Shown: positions 33,804 through 46,332, numbered from the stretch's first letter. The stretch: DNA of 64,000 nt from Eucalyptus grandis (GCF_016545825.1 NC_052618.1:40556196-40620195); one strand, 5' to 3'. The notes: a model not told the origin generated them from the letters alone. Program-made: numbers and translations.

Positions 33804-34984
33804 GGAGTCCCTCCGATACTACAGGAGCCAATCGGAAGATAATGGGGAGAAGGTGTCGATTAATTTGATAAGATTATTGCCAATCAGAAAAGGAAGTTTG
33901 ATGAGATAATTTCTGAGGAACTTCCTCTTCTTCTTCTTTCACCGTCGACTTGGGAAAACATAAAGTTTTGTGCATAAGATGTTATAGATACACATCTTTC
34001 ACTTTTGAGGTGCAATCGGCCACCATATCACTGAACTTTGGTTTCAATTATTGAGAGCACCGAACATTTAATTTCTTCTTCTTCTTTTTTGGCAATCCAG
34101 GCACTTTGCCTAACTATTGATAAATTTTTTTCTGTGAACAACTAACGAGTAATCTTACCACGAGCATCTCGGTCTGATGGCGAGGGGGTTGGGGGTCCAG
34201 GGATTCCATCGGCGATCAAACCCTGGTGTGAAAGCAAAGCAGAAAACTAACGAAGCATCTTGCGTAGAACCGAAGATGATATGACGGTGATGTGATGTCA
34301 CCAAAGCGCCATATTAACCTAATCGAGAAAAAGAAAATTGAAGTGCACCATAATTCAATGATCGTAGGTAAAATTTCCCATCATTTTCACATTTAATAAA
34401 TCCAAGGATACACGTATGTTGAGGTATCGAATTAGAGGTTTGAGTTGGATTTGACATTTGAGAGGTACATGATTGCTCTTGTAGTTGAGCCCTCACCATG
34501 CATAGGTACAGTTATCATAAGAAGTAAATCAGTTGTTGTACAGGTAAGTATCATGAAATTACTGAGGACTGAGACAATTACTTCCAATTCATGAAATTCA
34601 AAAGTTGGGTGGGGAACACACATACTCTTCAACAGAATAAGTCGAATATTCATGCGGATACTGGCCTAAAAAGTATCTACTCCTTGACGTTGACTTATAA
34701 AAATTCTATTTCCCAACGTGAGATCAATGTGCCGTCTAAAGATGCTAAACTTGCGTGGACGTGCTAAGTTAATCGAAGAAGAGAAATGGAGCCGGTGATT
34801 ATAGTTTATTTAGTGATGTGGACATAAGGATGGAAAGGCAAAGGAGAACATGAATTGATTAAACTCGAGAAAATTAGCGGGGCATGATTGATTCTCCAGA
34901 AAGGAATAACAATTTACAGCAGTACATCAGGACAACATTCGCTCCGAGTTTCACTTCTGTACAAAAGTGGGAAAACCTAGAAAA

Positions 34985-37440
34985 CGTTTTTCTCGGTTTC
35001 TTCAAGAAAAGGGTTCGTTAAACAATAAAAAGAAAAGACAAAGGCTTGAAAAAAAACTCTCTGGACTGACGTAGTTTGGAACATCTCTGATGGGATGAGA
35101 CATTCTGTCCTCTCTTGAGCCCTTGGCGTCTCTTTGGGCCAATATGTACCTTTCTTGACCAAACGATCCTGTCAACACTTCTAGGGCTGTACATGTTTTT
35201 ATCTGCAAGAAGAAAAGGGAAAATTGATTGGTGTATGACCATAGCAAACAAATACAAACGTCGACACCCAACGGTGCTTAATTGTCTTGCAATTAGTTAA
35301 AAAGAATGTGAGATTCCCTGTAGTTTATGTAACCTTGATAACATTGCTGGTGAAGAGCTGCCTTTGCTTAACATGGATGTGTTGTTTATGTGTGAAATGA
35401 AAATTCAAATAGCTACCACAAAGTACCTGCTCCAAATCCAATGTAAGCCAATCCGTCAATGTTGGGGATCGATGAGTTCTGGGGTATACTTGAATGCTTA
35501 ATCAGCTGACTGTGAGGACCTAACAAGATCAAATAAAACCAGTGAACATTGTAATTAGGAGATGTTTTTAAAATCATATGAAATAGTACAATACTACTTC
35601 CCGGCTTATCTCATGAGACGATCTTTGTTCTGTTCGTTGTCTCTGGCTACAGCTTAGGAGCTGTGTTATCCAAACCCACCAAATTAGGACGAACTCCAAA
35701 CATCTTGTAAATGCATATAGGGATGTAATTATTTTTGGCACATGGTGTGATTAACATACATTGTCACTTCAACAATTTTGTCCAACATCATATTGAAAAT
35801 ATATAGTATAGAGACTCCGTGAATGATCCTATATGAAAAGCAATCGCAATGCAGAAGATGTCCTCGAATGTTTCTTTAGATGGTATCTAATGTGTGAAAT
35901 CCGTTGGAGGTCTCTTTTAATGGTACTTAGTCTGGTCTTGTAGAATCACTCTAAATAATGATGACTCGACATTGTCCAAAAAAATGGCTCAAATTCATTG
36001 GTACAAGACAGGCACAATGGCAAATCAAGACCTCAAAGCATTACGAAAATGGGCCGAGTAGAAGGCATATCAGCTTAAGCCACAATTTACTTGACATGAC
36101 AGGATTTAGCACCAAAGAGTGATGAGAGAGAGAGAGAGAGAGAGAGAGCAATCCAAACAGACTCATATAAACGTTGCAAGAATAGTAGTGTCTAGTTGAT
36201 CCAAAATCCTGGGAGAAAGATGCTGAAGCAACTCCTCACGACCATGCCTCCCTCAATCTTACTCCATGTTTGGTAACAGGACTATCCGCATATTGTGAGC
36301 TGCTTTAAAGACCTGCAAAACCATGCGTACATACATGGATTTCCTCCGGGTACAAGGTTAATGTCGACTCTGCTGGTGAAGCAGAAAAGAAGCTTCGAAA
36401 GACGCAAACCGTGCATTCAGATGGAAAGAGAGAACTAGATCATGTATGAACTTCCCCCACAAGCCTCCCCTTTCTTGTTTCACTCAAAAACACAAGAAAA
36501 TAATCCATGGATAGTCTCTCTTTTTCATCAAAAACTATGCAGAATACTGACCAATCACAAACACCAAAAGAAACTTAGCAACTCTCAAAGAAAAGGCAAT
36601 ACAGAAGAATATTGAGTTGAAGCCAGCTGAAAATACCAAGATGAAAAGAGAAGGAAGATAGCAGAAAATGTAATTTGCTACAGTTTAACGCACAATACCT
36701 CAGGTGCCTATGGTTGAAGATGATTTTTCAGTAGTCAGAAAACACAAACAATGGCATCCTTTCGATTGTGTTTCTTTGGCAGTTGGCAACAGTTTTGTAC
36801 AAAACTCGAGCAAAAGGACAGCAACATGCGCATGGTTATTTATAATGTCTCAAACCCAATTCGACAAAAGCATAAAACTAACGGAAAAACAAATCTTCTC
36901 CGGTGCTGAAGTTGATGGAAAGTTTGAACAGTAAAGTTATGGAGAAGCGTACATGAATCTTCCCACAATCCGATGAAAATGTTTATGCCATCACAAGTAC
37001 GCAAAATTTTCCACAACAGCAATCCGAAAAGAAAGCTGATGTACAGAGGGGAAGTGGAAGATTTGTCATACAAAAAAAAGAAATGTGCAGTTGCAAACAA
37101 AACCAGAAAAACGTCACTGAAAGCCCAAGAGTTTTCACCAAATTTTACGTAAAGCCCAAGGGAAGCCAAAACAACTCTGCATATCAACGACTCATGGACA
37201 TTTAAGGTTTCAAGTCCCAGGAAGGACTTGTTTGGTTCTTCGAGCAAACAATTCCGAGGCATCAAGCTCCATAAGGAATTAGAAAGGACGGCAGCTAAAA
37301 GCGAACAAGGCGAGGAGCATTGAGGGAGAGAGTTCAGGCAAGGTCGAGTCCTCTTGGATTGTTGCTAGTTCTTGATGGAGACACATTCTTGGCCAATCTG
37401 TCAAACCTTTAGATGGAGAAGAGGAGAGAAGGGGGACACA
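34985..37440 (-). other. Putative transcription unit, copy 3 (unknown)
   Basis: The TATA box and pyrimidine-rich leader are followed by ATGGAGCTTGATGCCTCG, a 20-codon frame ending RRTKQVLPGT-stop (about 37,219-37,281). The acceptor CTTCTTGCAG (ending at 35,206) precedes an exon-like block whose frames read GQERYILAQRD and KKGTYWPKETPRAQER. Compared with copy 1 over about 98 aligned bases of that block I counted about 10 substitutions and no indels. The middle blocks contain stops. The protein, if any, is not recognised. Confidence 0.35.
36124..36148. repeat. GA microsatellite, unit 3
   Basis: A (GA)n run equivalent to those in units 1 and 2. Confidence 0.9.
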
Positions 37441-37460
37441 CTTGGAGCAATAATAAGGAG

Positions 37461-37468
37461 TATATATA
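37461..37468 (-). promoter_or_regulatory. TATA box, unit 3
   Basis: Minus strand GCGAGCCCTCTATTATATATACTCC. The motif and its flanks are shared by all three units. Confidence 0.5.
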
Positions 37469-37719
37469 ATAGAGGGCTCGCGGCTTTTTGGCCTACATAG
37501 AAGCCATATGACGTTGGAGGCTCCACGAATTTATGTGGGGAAAAGAAAGAGAAACTTCAAAGGGCTTTAAGTCTAGGTTATTGGTAATAAGATAGCCCCA
37601 ATACCTAGGAATTTGTTTATGTGTATGTGTTTGCATTGCCGGATGAATTTCCATGAAGTTGCAAGGTAGGTTCTAGTCTCCCTTAGGCAGTTGAAGATAA
37701 CAAAGAATAGTAAGAGAAA

Positions 37720-38645
37720 AAGAGAAGTGACATTGTCATGACTTTTAGATAATTCTCATCTTGATGTCATAATATTTCAATCAATCACTTAAGTGTCATA
37801 ATTTTTCTAAAAAGGAAAAACGTTCATGGATTCTATTTTGACACATTCGGCATAGCTTTTTTTCTAAAGAGAATTAAGTCTAAAGTGAAAAAAGGACCAA
37901 ACGATGTGGCAGCCTGGCCCTCAAACAACACCGCATCAAAGATAGAATTGGAGGTTCCTGTGCCAGGCAGATGACAAACCTTGTGTTTTTATGGTAATGG
38001 AAAGGAGGATTTAGGCCTTGGTTTCCTGCAAAATGTTGTTGGTGATTAACGCCTTCAAGCTCGTTCTTTGGAAGGTTCATGCTCAGATTTCATGACTTGA
38101 TGCAAATTCTGCCTGGATCTGAGTGATCGGGAATGTGAAATTATTTGTTGAAGTTGCCGCAGCAAGTCCATAAGTTTCTACTACTGCGGATGAATTACGC
38201 ACTTGTCGCCTGAGCATGAAATGTCTGTCTCCGCACATAAGGTTGCCATGTCCGCAAAAAGAGTGTGAGCATAGTAGCTTATCAGCGTCCGCTCAGCTCT
38301 CCATTGCAAATTTCAGAAGCTGACTTTCTCATGGACATGCAACTCTTTAATTTGCATATGAAAGTGGGGTCTAGGGTTTTCGATTGGAACCCAATATAGC
38401 CTTGAGTCATCAATTTGGGGCAAGGAAAGCGCTATACAATATCGTTCTATATGATCTTAATGATATCATTTCCTCAGCAAGTCACGTCAGATAATTTCCT
38501 ATTAAATGAACACCGTGTCGGATTTTTCAACAAAGGAAATCATCAAGGCCACTCAAGTGAACCTTTTTTATAAAAGTAATGACACTTAGTAGCAAGTGTT
38601 TACAAAAATTATGGCACCGCTAATATTCATTTTTCCTGATTTGCA
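37720..38645. mobile_element. Unit-3-specific insertion (probable element)
   Basis: Compared with units 1 and 2, about 925 bases are extra here: the host sequence AACAAAGAATAGTAAG stops at 37,720 and resumes as CAAGGGTAAAAGGAATGG at 38,645. The insert has AT-rich ends with TAAGTGTCATAATTTTT (37,790) and AGTAATGACACTTAG (38,575), roughly inverted. The higher-complexity middle (37,890-38,340) could be a captured gene fragment, but I cannot identify it. Confidence 0.5.
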
Positions 38646-39679
38646 AGGGTAAAAGGAATGGTATTTGCAACCCAATTTATATTCATACCACAGGTTGATA
38701 TGTACATAGTAAAGGAGAATGTGCTCCATTCTTCTCCTGTAATGCAACTTCGAGGAAATGTTTCCCAGGATAAAAAGTCAACTTTTGCGAAGATCTCGAT
38801 CCGTTCATAAATTTCTATTATTTGGTTACAAGGCCTAACCGTCGATCATATTTAAGTATCAACCAATGCACGTCTCAAGGACAAAAGGAACCTCGACTAC
38901 TTTGTTTCGTCCCTCCTTGTCCAGTTTGCGACGATTAACTCAAAGCTAAGGAGGCTTGCCATTTCTCTATAACCCGGGGATTTTCATTGCACCCCCACAG
39001 AGATTTTTCACCCTGATTTAATGGGAATCCATAATGCCAACAGAAACTATCCAGCAAGAGCGACAAGTTGCTCTGACATCTCATGGTAGCAATAACTCTC
39101 CTTGGTTAAGCAGAGAGGAGAAGCCTCCCAATGATGGATATTCGTCCTTGTGTGCCTTTTTAATTAGCCTGGACCACAATAAAGAGCTCTCTCTCACTCA
39201 CTCACACGCACCCCCACACGTACACACGCTACCCTCAAATTTAATTTTTGAGGAGAACACACTTTCCCGGCTGTAAGTTCCAGAGCCCTTCCTTGTGTAT
39301 GGAACATACCAAAACATACTTCCACTCAGAGAGAACAACACAGTAATCGACCTCATATAGATATAGTTTAAGTCTATTGAATAGCCAAAAGGAAAGGACC
39401 ATATGTATTTTCCATCCAAAGCACACCATTTAGGAGAACAGCATCTGATCAGTTACAACAACGTTCCAGGGGCAAAAAAAAAAAAAAGGAGAGAATCAAG
39501 AAAACCCAGCCAAAACCGAATGAAAAACCAAAAGGATCAATAAAGAGAAAAGCACAACAACACTGTTTCACGCTTATGCACGCTAAACTCATCTATGATA
39601 TGGAGACCATCAAAACTTGTACCAATCGAGAAGAAATAATTTAGCAGTGTCACCCCGACGGCCTAATATACTCGCAAAG

Positions 39680-42619
39680 CTAGAGGATGAGGACAAGGAC
39701 GAAGACGATCACAGCCACCACAAAGATTCCCAACAACCACCAACACTGCCAAAATAACAAAGAAAAAAATCAGTAATATACAGAAAATTTTAAGAAAACG
39801 CTTTAAGTAAACTATAGAAGAAACAGCCCAAACCTTTCAGAGGAGATATTACACCTCCTACTCAAAGAGTCACCATGTAACATTCTCAGAACTCAACAAA
39901 GGATATTAAGAGTCAAAAATTATTCTATGATCATGTGGAACCACTGCATCCGTGAAAAATATCTAAAAACGAATAGACTTATTGGTCCTCAAGCCACATC
40001 CTCTACCTTCTGTTTCTATTGGATACTAATTACACATGTGGCTCCAAAGACTAAGCTCAAGTTGCAAGAGGTGGTGATAAAAAATTGTGATGATAAATAC
40101 AAGGGTTAGTTAATGCATGACTTCTTCTAATGTATCATCCTTCTCCTATATAGGTGAGCTCACCTAATAAGCCTGAACCCAATTCTTTCTTCAATAGGCT
40201 TCTAGTCAAGAGGTGTCTTTCCAGCTATGTAGAAAGCCTAAGTTGACAAGTCATATGCCGAAAGGGATCAACAATTAGGTTGAGGTTAAGGGGTAAAGAT
40301 TTACAGTGCCTGAGAGACCAAAGACTCGGTTCCTAAGATGCCCAGCAAACTTGGGCTCGGGCAGCCTTTGCCTTCATTTCATGAAGAGCATGAGATCACC
40401 TCTTAGATTAAGCAAATTATTTGGTACCCAAGAGTTTTCTCCCAAAGGGCTCTCGCACAGAATTTTCCAGAACTTGTTTAAGGATAACTAGACAGTAGCA
40501 GATAATGTAACCATAAGAACTAGGTGTTCTGAGATACTAGGGACAACTGAACATTCATAATTCCAAATTAATCGAATGACTTTATCATTTCTTTGCAATC
40601 AGATTCTTTTCTAACTATTCTTCTCCAAAAAAAAAAGGAAGCACAAGAACTAGCGTCCTTGTAAATGACCTTCATATGACACAAATGAATTCGCAGCGCG
40701 ATGCCTTTGCCATCATGGTAAGCCAAGTAACTGGCCTACAGGTAGCAGTAACAGCTGTGGCATCCTCAGCTGCATTCAATGTTAATACTACATATCCTTT
40801 CTTAAAGCAAAGGACATAACAACCACAATGAATTTAACTTAAACTACAATTGACAATTTCTTGTGGCCTTTTATTTTAGACAGTTCAAACAATGTTTTCT
40901 GATATTCAGCTATCCATATCGTCAATGGTAAATGAAGGAAAAACATGATCTGATAGTCGAGCTAGATACTTACCCATGAGGCTCTGGATTTCGTACTTTT
41001 AGAAGCTTTAACCAGTTGAACTTTCGCTTGTTTTGTCGCAGCTGAGGAATTCTCGATGTTTGATTGAATATCATCTGTAATGTTGAAAGATGTGATCATA
41101 TAAAAACCAAAGTAAAAACATCAACAGAGCCAGGAGAAATTTAGCACAGGAAACCAGATAGCTTCAAGTTATTTTGGCATCTTACCAATTACCACGCCCT
41201 GCTCATGAACTAAAACAGCAAGGTCCCTGAATATTTCATTCGCTTGTCCAATTTGGTCCTCTACTTCTCTTATACCTTGGTCTCTTTCATCAATCATAGC
41301 CTCATTGAAAGAAATTTCATTGTCTAAAAGCACCACCTCCTGCCTGAAATAGAAGTACTGATATTATTTTATCATAGACATGGTTTTAAAACACTCGACT
41401 TTTGTCTTCCATTTCATTAGAATGAAGTTTAATCATGTTCAGCCAATGAGATGCCAGAATAAAAGCCGAAAAATGACCACATTGAGCTTCCAAGGCTCTG
41501 TTGCATTGAGCAGACAACAGAACAGACACACTTTGCAAGTAACATAGATTACAGAGGGCAGATTGCATTGATCACTCCAAGCATGAATACTACTACTCGA
41601 AAGATTGCCGAAGAATATAATGTGCACTGCATGTAATGCCCAACGTGGAACAAGCTATCAAACAAGACTCAATGGAAATGGCGTTCCAAACCTACACCAA
41701 CCTCAGCTAATCAACATTAAAGTAATTTGGCAGAATGTCGAATTGCCTACCTCCTCTGACCCATAAGAAAAGGTTGGTACTCTTGGTCCATTCTAGAAGC
41801 CACTTCCTCATCAGACCCGGAACTGTTTCACGAAAAGCAGTCGACAAAACCCAATAAGTCAAAACATAAACCCACGGAATCCGAGAAAAGCGACGAAGAA
41901 AAAAGGAAACGAACAAGCCATCATCTTTTCCCCATCAATCAAGCCCAACAATCCCAACAGACGACGTACGGTTTCGCGGAGGAGGGAGGAGGGCCGGAGG
42001 GAGCATAAGTCGACTCGCGCTCCGCCGCGAGCTGCTGCACTTTCTGGAACTCCTGCAATGTGGTCTGGAAATCCCTCGCGAGCTTCGCATCTTCTATCTT
42101 CTTGCTCGGCTGAAGAGAAAACGCGAAAACGCACACGGATTGATTCAATCGAACTCCACAACCTCACGAGAGACGAAATTCGCACCGGATCACGAAGCGA
42201 AAACAAACACCAGGGGGGAGAAAAAAGGCCGGCTCGCGAATCGAAAAGTTCAAGAAGCGGAAGCGATCGTACATTGACTCCGGAGTCGTGATCGGATTCG
42301 CTCAGCGCCTTGAGCTTCGCCGAGGTGTCCTTCACCAGCTGCAGTATCCTCTGCCTCGCGTTGTGCCTGCGACGGAAAAACTCTCCGGTGAGCATTGCCT
42401 TCGACACACAGAGAGAGAAGGGGGACGGGGGTGGAGCGAGGCGCACAGTTTCTGGCGGTGATCGGGGGTGTCCTTGGCGGTGCCGATGCCGTCGACGAGG
42501 CGGCGGAATCCGGCGACGGCGGTGTTGATCTGGAAGATCCCGGCGGCCACCGATTGCGAGGGGCTCTGCGATCGGGAAGGGGCCGGCCGGGCGCCGTTCT
42601 GGACGTCTTGGAAGCTCAT
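39680..42619 (-). CDS. SYP22: Qa-SNARE syntaxin of the SYP2 group
   Basis: Seven exons with GT-AG introns and matching phases: 42,447-42,619, 42,273-42,366, 41,970-42,109, 41,751-41,822, 41,186-41,343, 40,974-41,074 and 39,680-39,745. They encode 267 residues, the usual SYP2 length (SYP21/22/23, PEP12/VAM3 type). These proteins are target SNAREs on prevacuolar and vacuolar membranes and drive fusion of vesicles carrying vacuolar cargo. The N-terminal three-helix part begins [22 protein letters not shown]. The SNARE helix lies at about 175-235 ([20 protein letters not shown]...), with the central glutamine at about Gln208 in HEQGVVIDD. A C-terminal membrane anchor follows ([20 protein letters not shown]). 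The start is the first ATG before the conserved SFQDV sequence; a GA/CT microsatellite is just upstream. Intron 6 is about 1.2 kb. Choice among SYP21, 22 and 23 is not certain; presence of an anchor argues against the Arabidopsis SYP23 form. Its 3' end bounds the tandem triplication. Confidence 0.93.
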
Positions 42620-45287
42620 TCTCCCGCCGTCTCCGACCTTCGAGCTTGCAGGATCGCGGCCGCGAGTGGAAGTTGCAGTCACGTTCGCGAGCAGAGACAG
42701 AGAGAGAGAGAGAAGAGAGAGGGAGGGAGAAGGTGGTGTGGTGGGTGTGGATTGGAGTACACTTTTTTGCTGCTTCCAGGTGACGTAAAAGGTGGACAAG
42801 GAGACAAGTGTTCCGCTATCCTGACTGGAAATAGCAAAAATTGTTCTTCCCTTTTGTGGTATTTCCTTTTCTTTTTTTTTTTTTTTGGTAAAGGATATTT
42901 CCTTTTCTTGTTCCTCTTTAGGTAACATGAAAATTCGTAGTTATTTTATTTTTTATTTTTATTTTTTTTTGTTAGGAAGATGATATTAATCCATTAGGAA
43001 ATCGTCTGACCGTTGAAATGGTTTGAAGGGATATATACTCCGATTAGAAATAAGGCTTTTATGGTAGGATTTGGCAACATGGTCCGCTTTTTTATTTGTT
43101 TCTCTATTGCAATGGGATTTCTTAATAAGTAGACTTACCTCCCACTAGAATCGATTTACGTTAGTTAGACACCCTATCAAATCATATTGATTCGGGTCTA
43201 ATTTCGAAGTAGCTTCTTACCTTAATCAAAAGTATTCTAGGGTGCAAAACCATTGATGGGAAGATCCAAGTTATCACGATACACGCACGCTATGGCAACT
43301 TCGTTTTTTTCCCAACAATGTGAAAATTCATGCTAGAAAGAGTTAAGTCTTAAGGGTTTTTATAATTTTAAAGTGTGATTAATTATGTTAGGGATGGATC
43401 TAGTGTAAATAATTTCAATTACTAATTGACATTTGACATTATAATTTCTTTGTGAAATGGCTCAATTTTACATGGGCTTTACATATAGATGAGGCCTAAG
43501 AATGTCAGCACATCTAGGGTATGTAACGCGCTCATACAAGTAGTTGAGTCGCCATGAAATCGTAGGCCAATATCATGTAACTGGATCACGAAGATTTGGT
43601 AAGATATTCATGGTTATTCAATCTTAAATGTATTGATTGGGATCAAATGCAATCTATTTTTGAAAGTATGTCTTATCCATAATAAGGAAAATCAAATCCC
43701 TTAATTAATCCCGAAATATGGTATGACAAGTGTGCCAAGAGAGGAAGCATGCACAATTATCAAAAACTCTTCTTCTTCTTCTTCTTCTTCAACTTTCAAC
43801 TGTTACGATGGGCACAAAACATTGTTTGATAAAACTCACCGTTACGATGGTTCATTGATATTAAATCAAATAGTGGAAGCTTTAATAGAAGGTTTTGATT
43901 TAATGTCGCGCACCCTACCTTTTCTTTTTCTTTTTTGCTAAAAGCGTGCCCTATCTTTTTATTAGACTTATAAAGTCGGTCTGTTCTTAACGACATGAGC
44001 CCACCACTATAAGCCAAGTGTACTTGTGACATATGAATAGATAGAGTTAGTTAATTCGACACCCTGGTTTTGCCATACGGCAACATTTCTTTATTTACCA
44101 TAGCATGTGGAGGAGCATAAATATGTTGGTTTCATTCAACTTAGCTTCATAATTTATCATTTACGAATCGCAATAAATTTCTCTCTTATATAGAAAAAGA
44201 AAAAAGATATAAGTTCACAATAAATTGAAACCATTACTTACAAGCAATACAGAACGAGCTCAAGGGCAATTTTGTATACTTTCTTCTTTCCCATATGCCC
44301 AGATCAGAGATCAAAATATTGAAAATGGGCTACTTGGACCCTTTTTCCTTCACCAAATACCATAACATCCCGCAAAAGAAAACCACCCCCCCCCCCCTAT
44401 TTTTGGTGAGGGGAATACAACTTTAGATATGATTACTTTTGTGAGTATTTGGCTTAGTGCAAAATTTGTATATTGTACACCTAGAAAATGCGACAGGTTT
44501 GCATAGTTTGTTTGCTATCCGATAAAAACTTCGAAAAAAATGAAAAAAAAAAAAAATTGTGAGCCAAACGGTCCAATCTTTCTTAATGCTTCTTTCTCTC
44601 AAGCTCAACCTTCCTCGTCCGGCCAGCCAGCTGTGCAGCCGTGTTGTGAGCCTAGAACAAGCAGGCTGCAATATTTGGACACACTAGCAGTCGGTTGCGA
44701 GCCAAGATCGAGCAGCAACAGTCATTTTTATCCCTCGACAGTTGTCCCGCTAGCCTGTCGATGTTCTCAAGATCAAAAATTCAACTTGCAACTCCTGGTG
44801 ACATTCAAGTTGATGGATCCATGTTGCTCCACTCTTAAGTTCCCACAGCTTCCTAAGGATTGGGCATCACTTGGCGGCCCATACCCAAAATCCATTGGGA
44901 ATTAAAGAAGAGTACCTCGCTTATGATGTGACTGAAGAAGTAAGGCGTAGGACATTTTCCGATCGATGGAATCGAACTTTGATTCGATTCGATTGGACCT
45001 AATTGAAGAACAGCCAATGAAGTCCGACAGAAACTAATGAAAGTTTCAAAAAGAGAGGGCTTCACCTTCACAGGGGAAGGGGAAAGTAGGGGAAGAGAGT
45101 TAAAAGAGGGTCCTTTGCCTTCATCTCTCTAAGATCCAGCCGGGAAAGGGTATGTTTCCCGAGGGTTAGCACGTGTTTGTGTGCATGTGTAGATGCGCAG
45201 GTATAAGTGTGCGATGCATTCGTGTACATGTCTCAAGATCCACAAAAAGGGCACAACAAGGCAAGGTGGCAACACAAAAGCAAGGAT
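42620..45287. other. Intergenic region upstream of SYP2
   Basis: It begins with the GA repeat and promoter side of the SNARE gene (42,685-42,720). After that come low-complexity T-rich tracts, a CTT repeat (43,767-43,790), a C-run (44,385-44,398) and an unrecognised 121-codon plus-strand frame (44,540-44,905). No gene is supported. Confidence 0.4.
42689..42727. repeat. GA microsatellite in the SYP2 leader
   Basis: An interrupted (GA)n run about 75 bases upstream of the SYP2 start codon, reading CT on the coding strand. Confidence 0.85.
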
Positions 45288-46332
45288 TAGAGATGTCAAA
45301 ATGAGTCTTAAATCTATATGTGGCCCATTTAAATCATAAATGAGTCATATACTTATAGAGGCCATTTACATTTTGAAGAGACTAGTTAAATGGGTTTAAA
45401 AATTTAAAATTTAAAATAAACAAGTCTTAAATAGGTTAGACTTAGAACCCATTTTCAACCCAAGCCTTACACTCTCTCCTTCCGTCTTTAACTTTATCAA
45501 AATATTTTTTATAAAAATCGAAATTATAATTATTTTTTTAATTTCATTTTTCTTTTCTTTTTTTTTTTTTTCTTTCTTCTTCCTCCTTAATCCTTCCTTG
45601 GCCGGTGGCCAGCATGGTGATGGCGGCAACTAGCCAGGCAAGGCTCGAACTCACTAGCCTTAGGTGAGCTCGAGGTCGTCGATGACTAACAAGGCTCGAG
45701 CCTCGCCAATCTAACGAGCCTCAACCTCATCGGCATCAAGCAAGCTTGAGCCCCCTTGTGGCCAGTCACCTGCCGTCATTGTGGCCAACGATTAGCCAAA
45801 GAAGAAGAAAAAGAAAAAGAAATAATTAAAAACTATATTCTTTAAAAAATAAAAATAATTATAATTTTGATTTTAAAAAATAATTTAAAAAAGAAAATAT
45901 TAAAAGGAGTTAAGGAGGAAAATTTAATCATATTTTCCATACCAAATGACAAAAAAATACTTTCTAATTTATTTTCAGAGTTGAGGCAAAAGCCAAAAAA
46001 TATTGTAATTTTCCTAAAAAATACTTCTTGGAAAATATTTAAGAAACAAACGAAGGCTTATTTAATAAAAATTATAAAAATTATCACCAAATTTGTATTG
46101 CATGAAAGTGTTTTAGTAATACCATTTTTAAAATATATATATCATAAGAAATAAACTTTCTTAAGTTTAATTAAATGGGTCAAGTATGGGTTGGGATTGA
46201 GTCAGATTAGGTATGGGTGAAAAATTTTGCATTACGATAAATGAATTGTAAATGGGTGAAATGGGTAGACTAGGGTCGGACCATTTATGACTCGACCTAG
46301 ACTCGACCTGATCTACACATTTGACAAATCTA
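45288..46332. mobile_element. hAT-like non-autonomous TIR element
   Basis: It starts TAGAGATGTCAAAA and ends TTTGACAAATCTA, imperfect inverted repeats of the hAT type. Flanks are GCAAGGAT (45,280-45,287) and GCAAGAGT (46,333-46,340), 6 of 8 bases identical. The outer arms (AATCATAAATGAGTCATA versus its inverse near 46,280) are also inverted. Inside are a pyrimidine tract, a GC-richer core with GGCCGGTGGCC (45,598-45,790) and an A-rich right half. No transposase is seen; the frame at 45,867-46,154 is Lys/Ile-rich low-complexity sequence. Confidence 0.8.

Larger units (their letters stand above)
33547..39680. repeat. Tandem unit 3 of the ~6-kb triplication
   Basis: It starts with the PPR 5' fragment and ends at the last exon of the SYP2 gene. 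Shared anchors: AAATCCAAGGATACACG (34,390), exon-like block (34,985-35,205), GGTCCTCA block (35,515), GA microsatellite (36,124-36,148), LPGT block (37,210-37,235), TATA (37,461) and CCTCATATAGATATAG (39,350). It contains a private insertion at about 37,720-38,645. Confidence 0.9.

Noticed and set aside
36840..37265. 141-codon minus-strand frame in tandem unit 3
   Set aside because: The homologous frames in units 1 and 2 are interrupted at different points, and the sequence is rich in Phe/Leu from T-rich DNA. It is covered instead as part of the unknown transcription unit.
41859..42446. 195-codon minus-strand frame
   Set aside because: It reads through SYP2 introns in a frame different from the SNARE exons 2 and 3.
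42332..42928. Frames of 176-198 codons on both strands around 42.4-42.9 kb
   Set aside because: The plus-strand frame is antisense to SYP2 exon 1; the minus-strand frame is exon 1 plus leader and intron sequence, not a separate gene.
44540..44905. 121-codon plus-strand frame
   Set aside because: No recognised domain, a low-complexity Lys start and no supporting splice or promoter signal.
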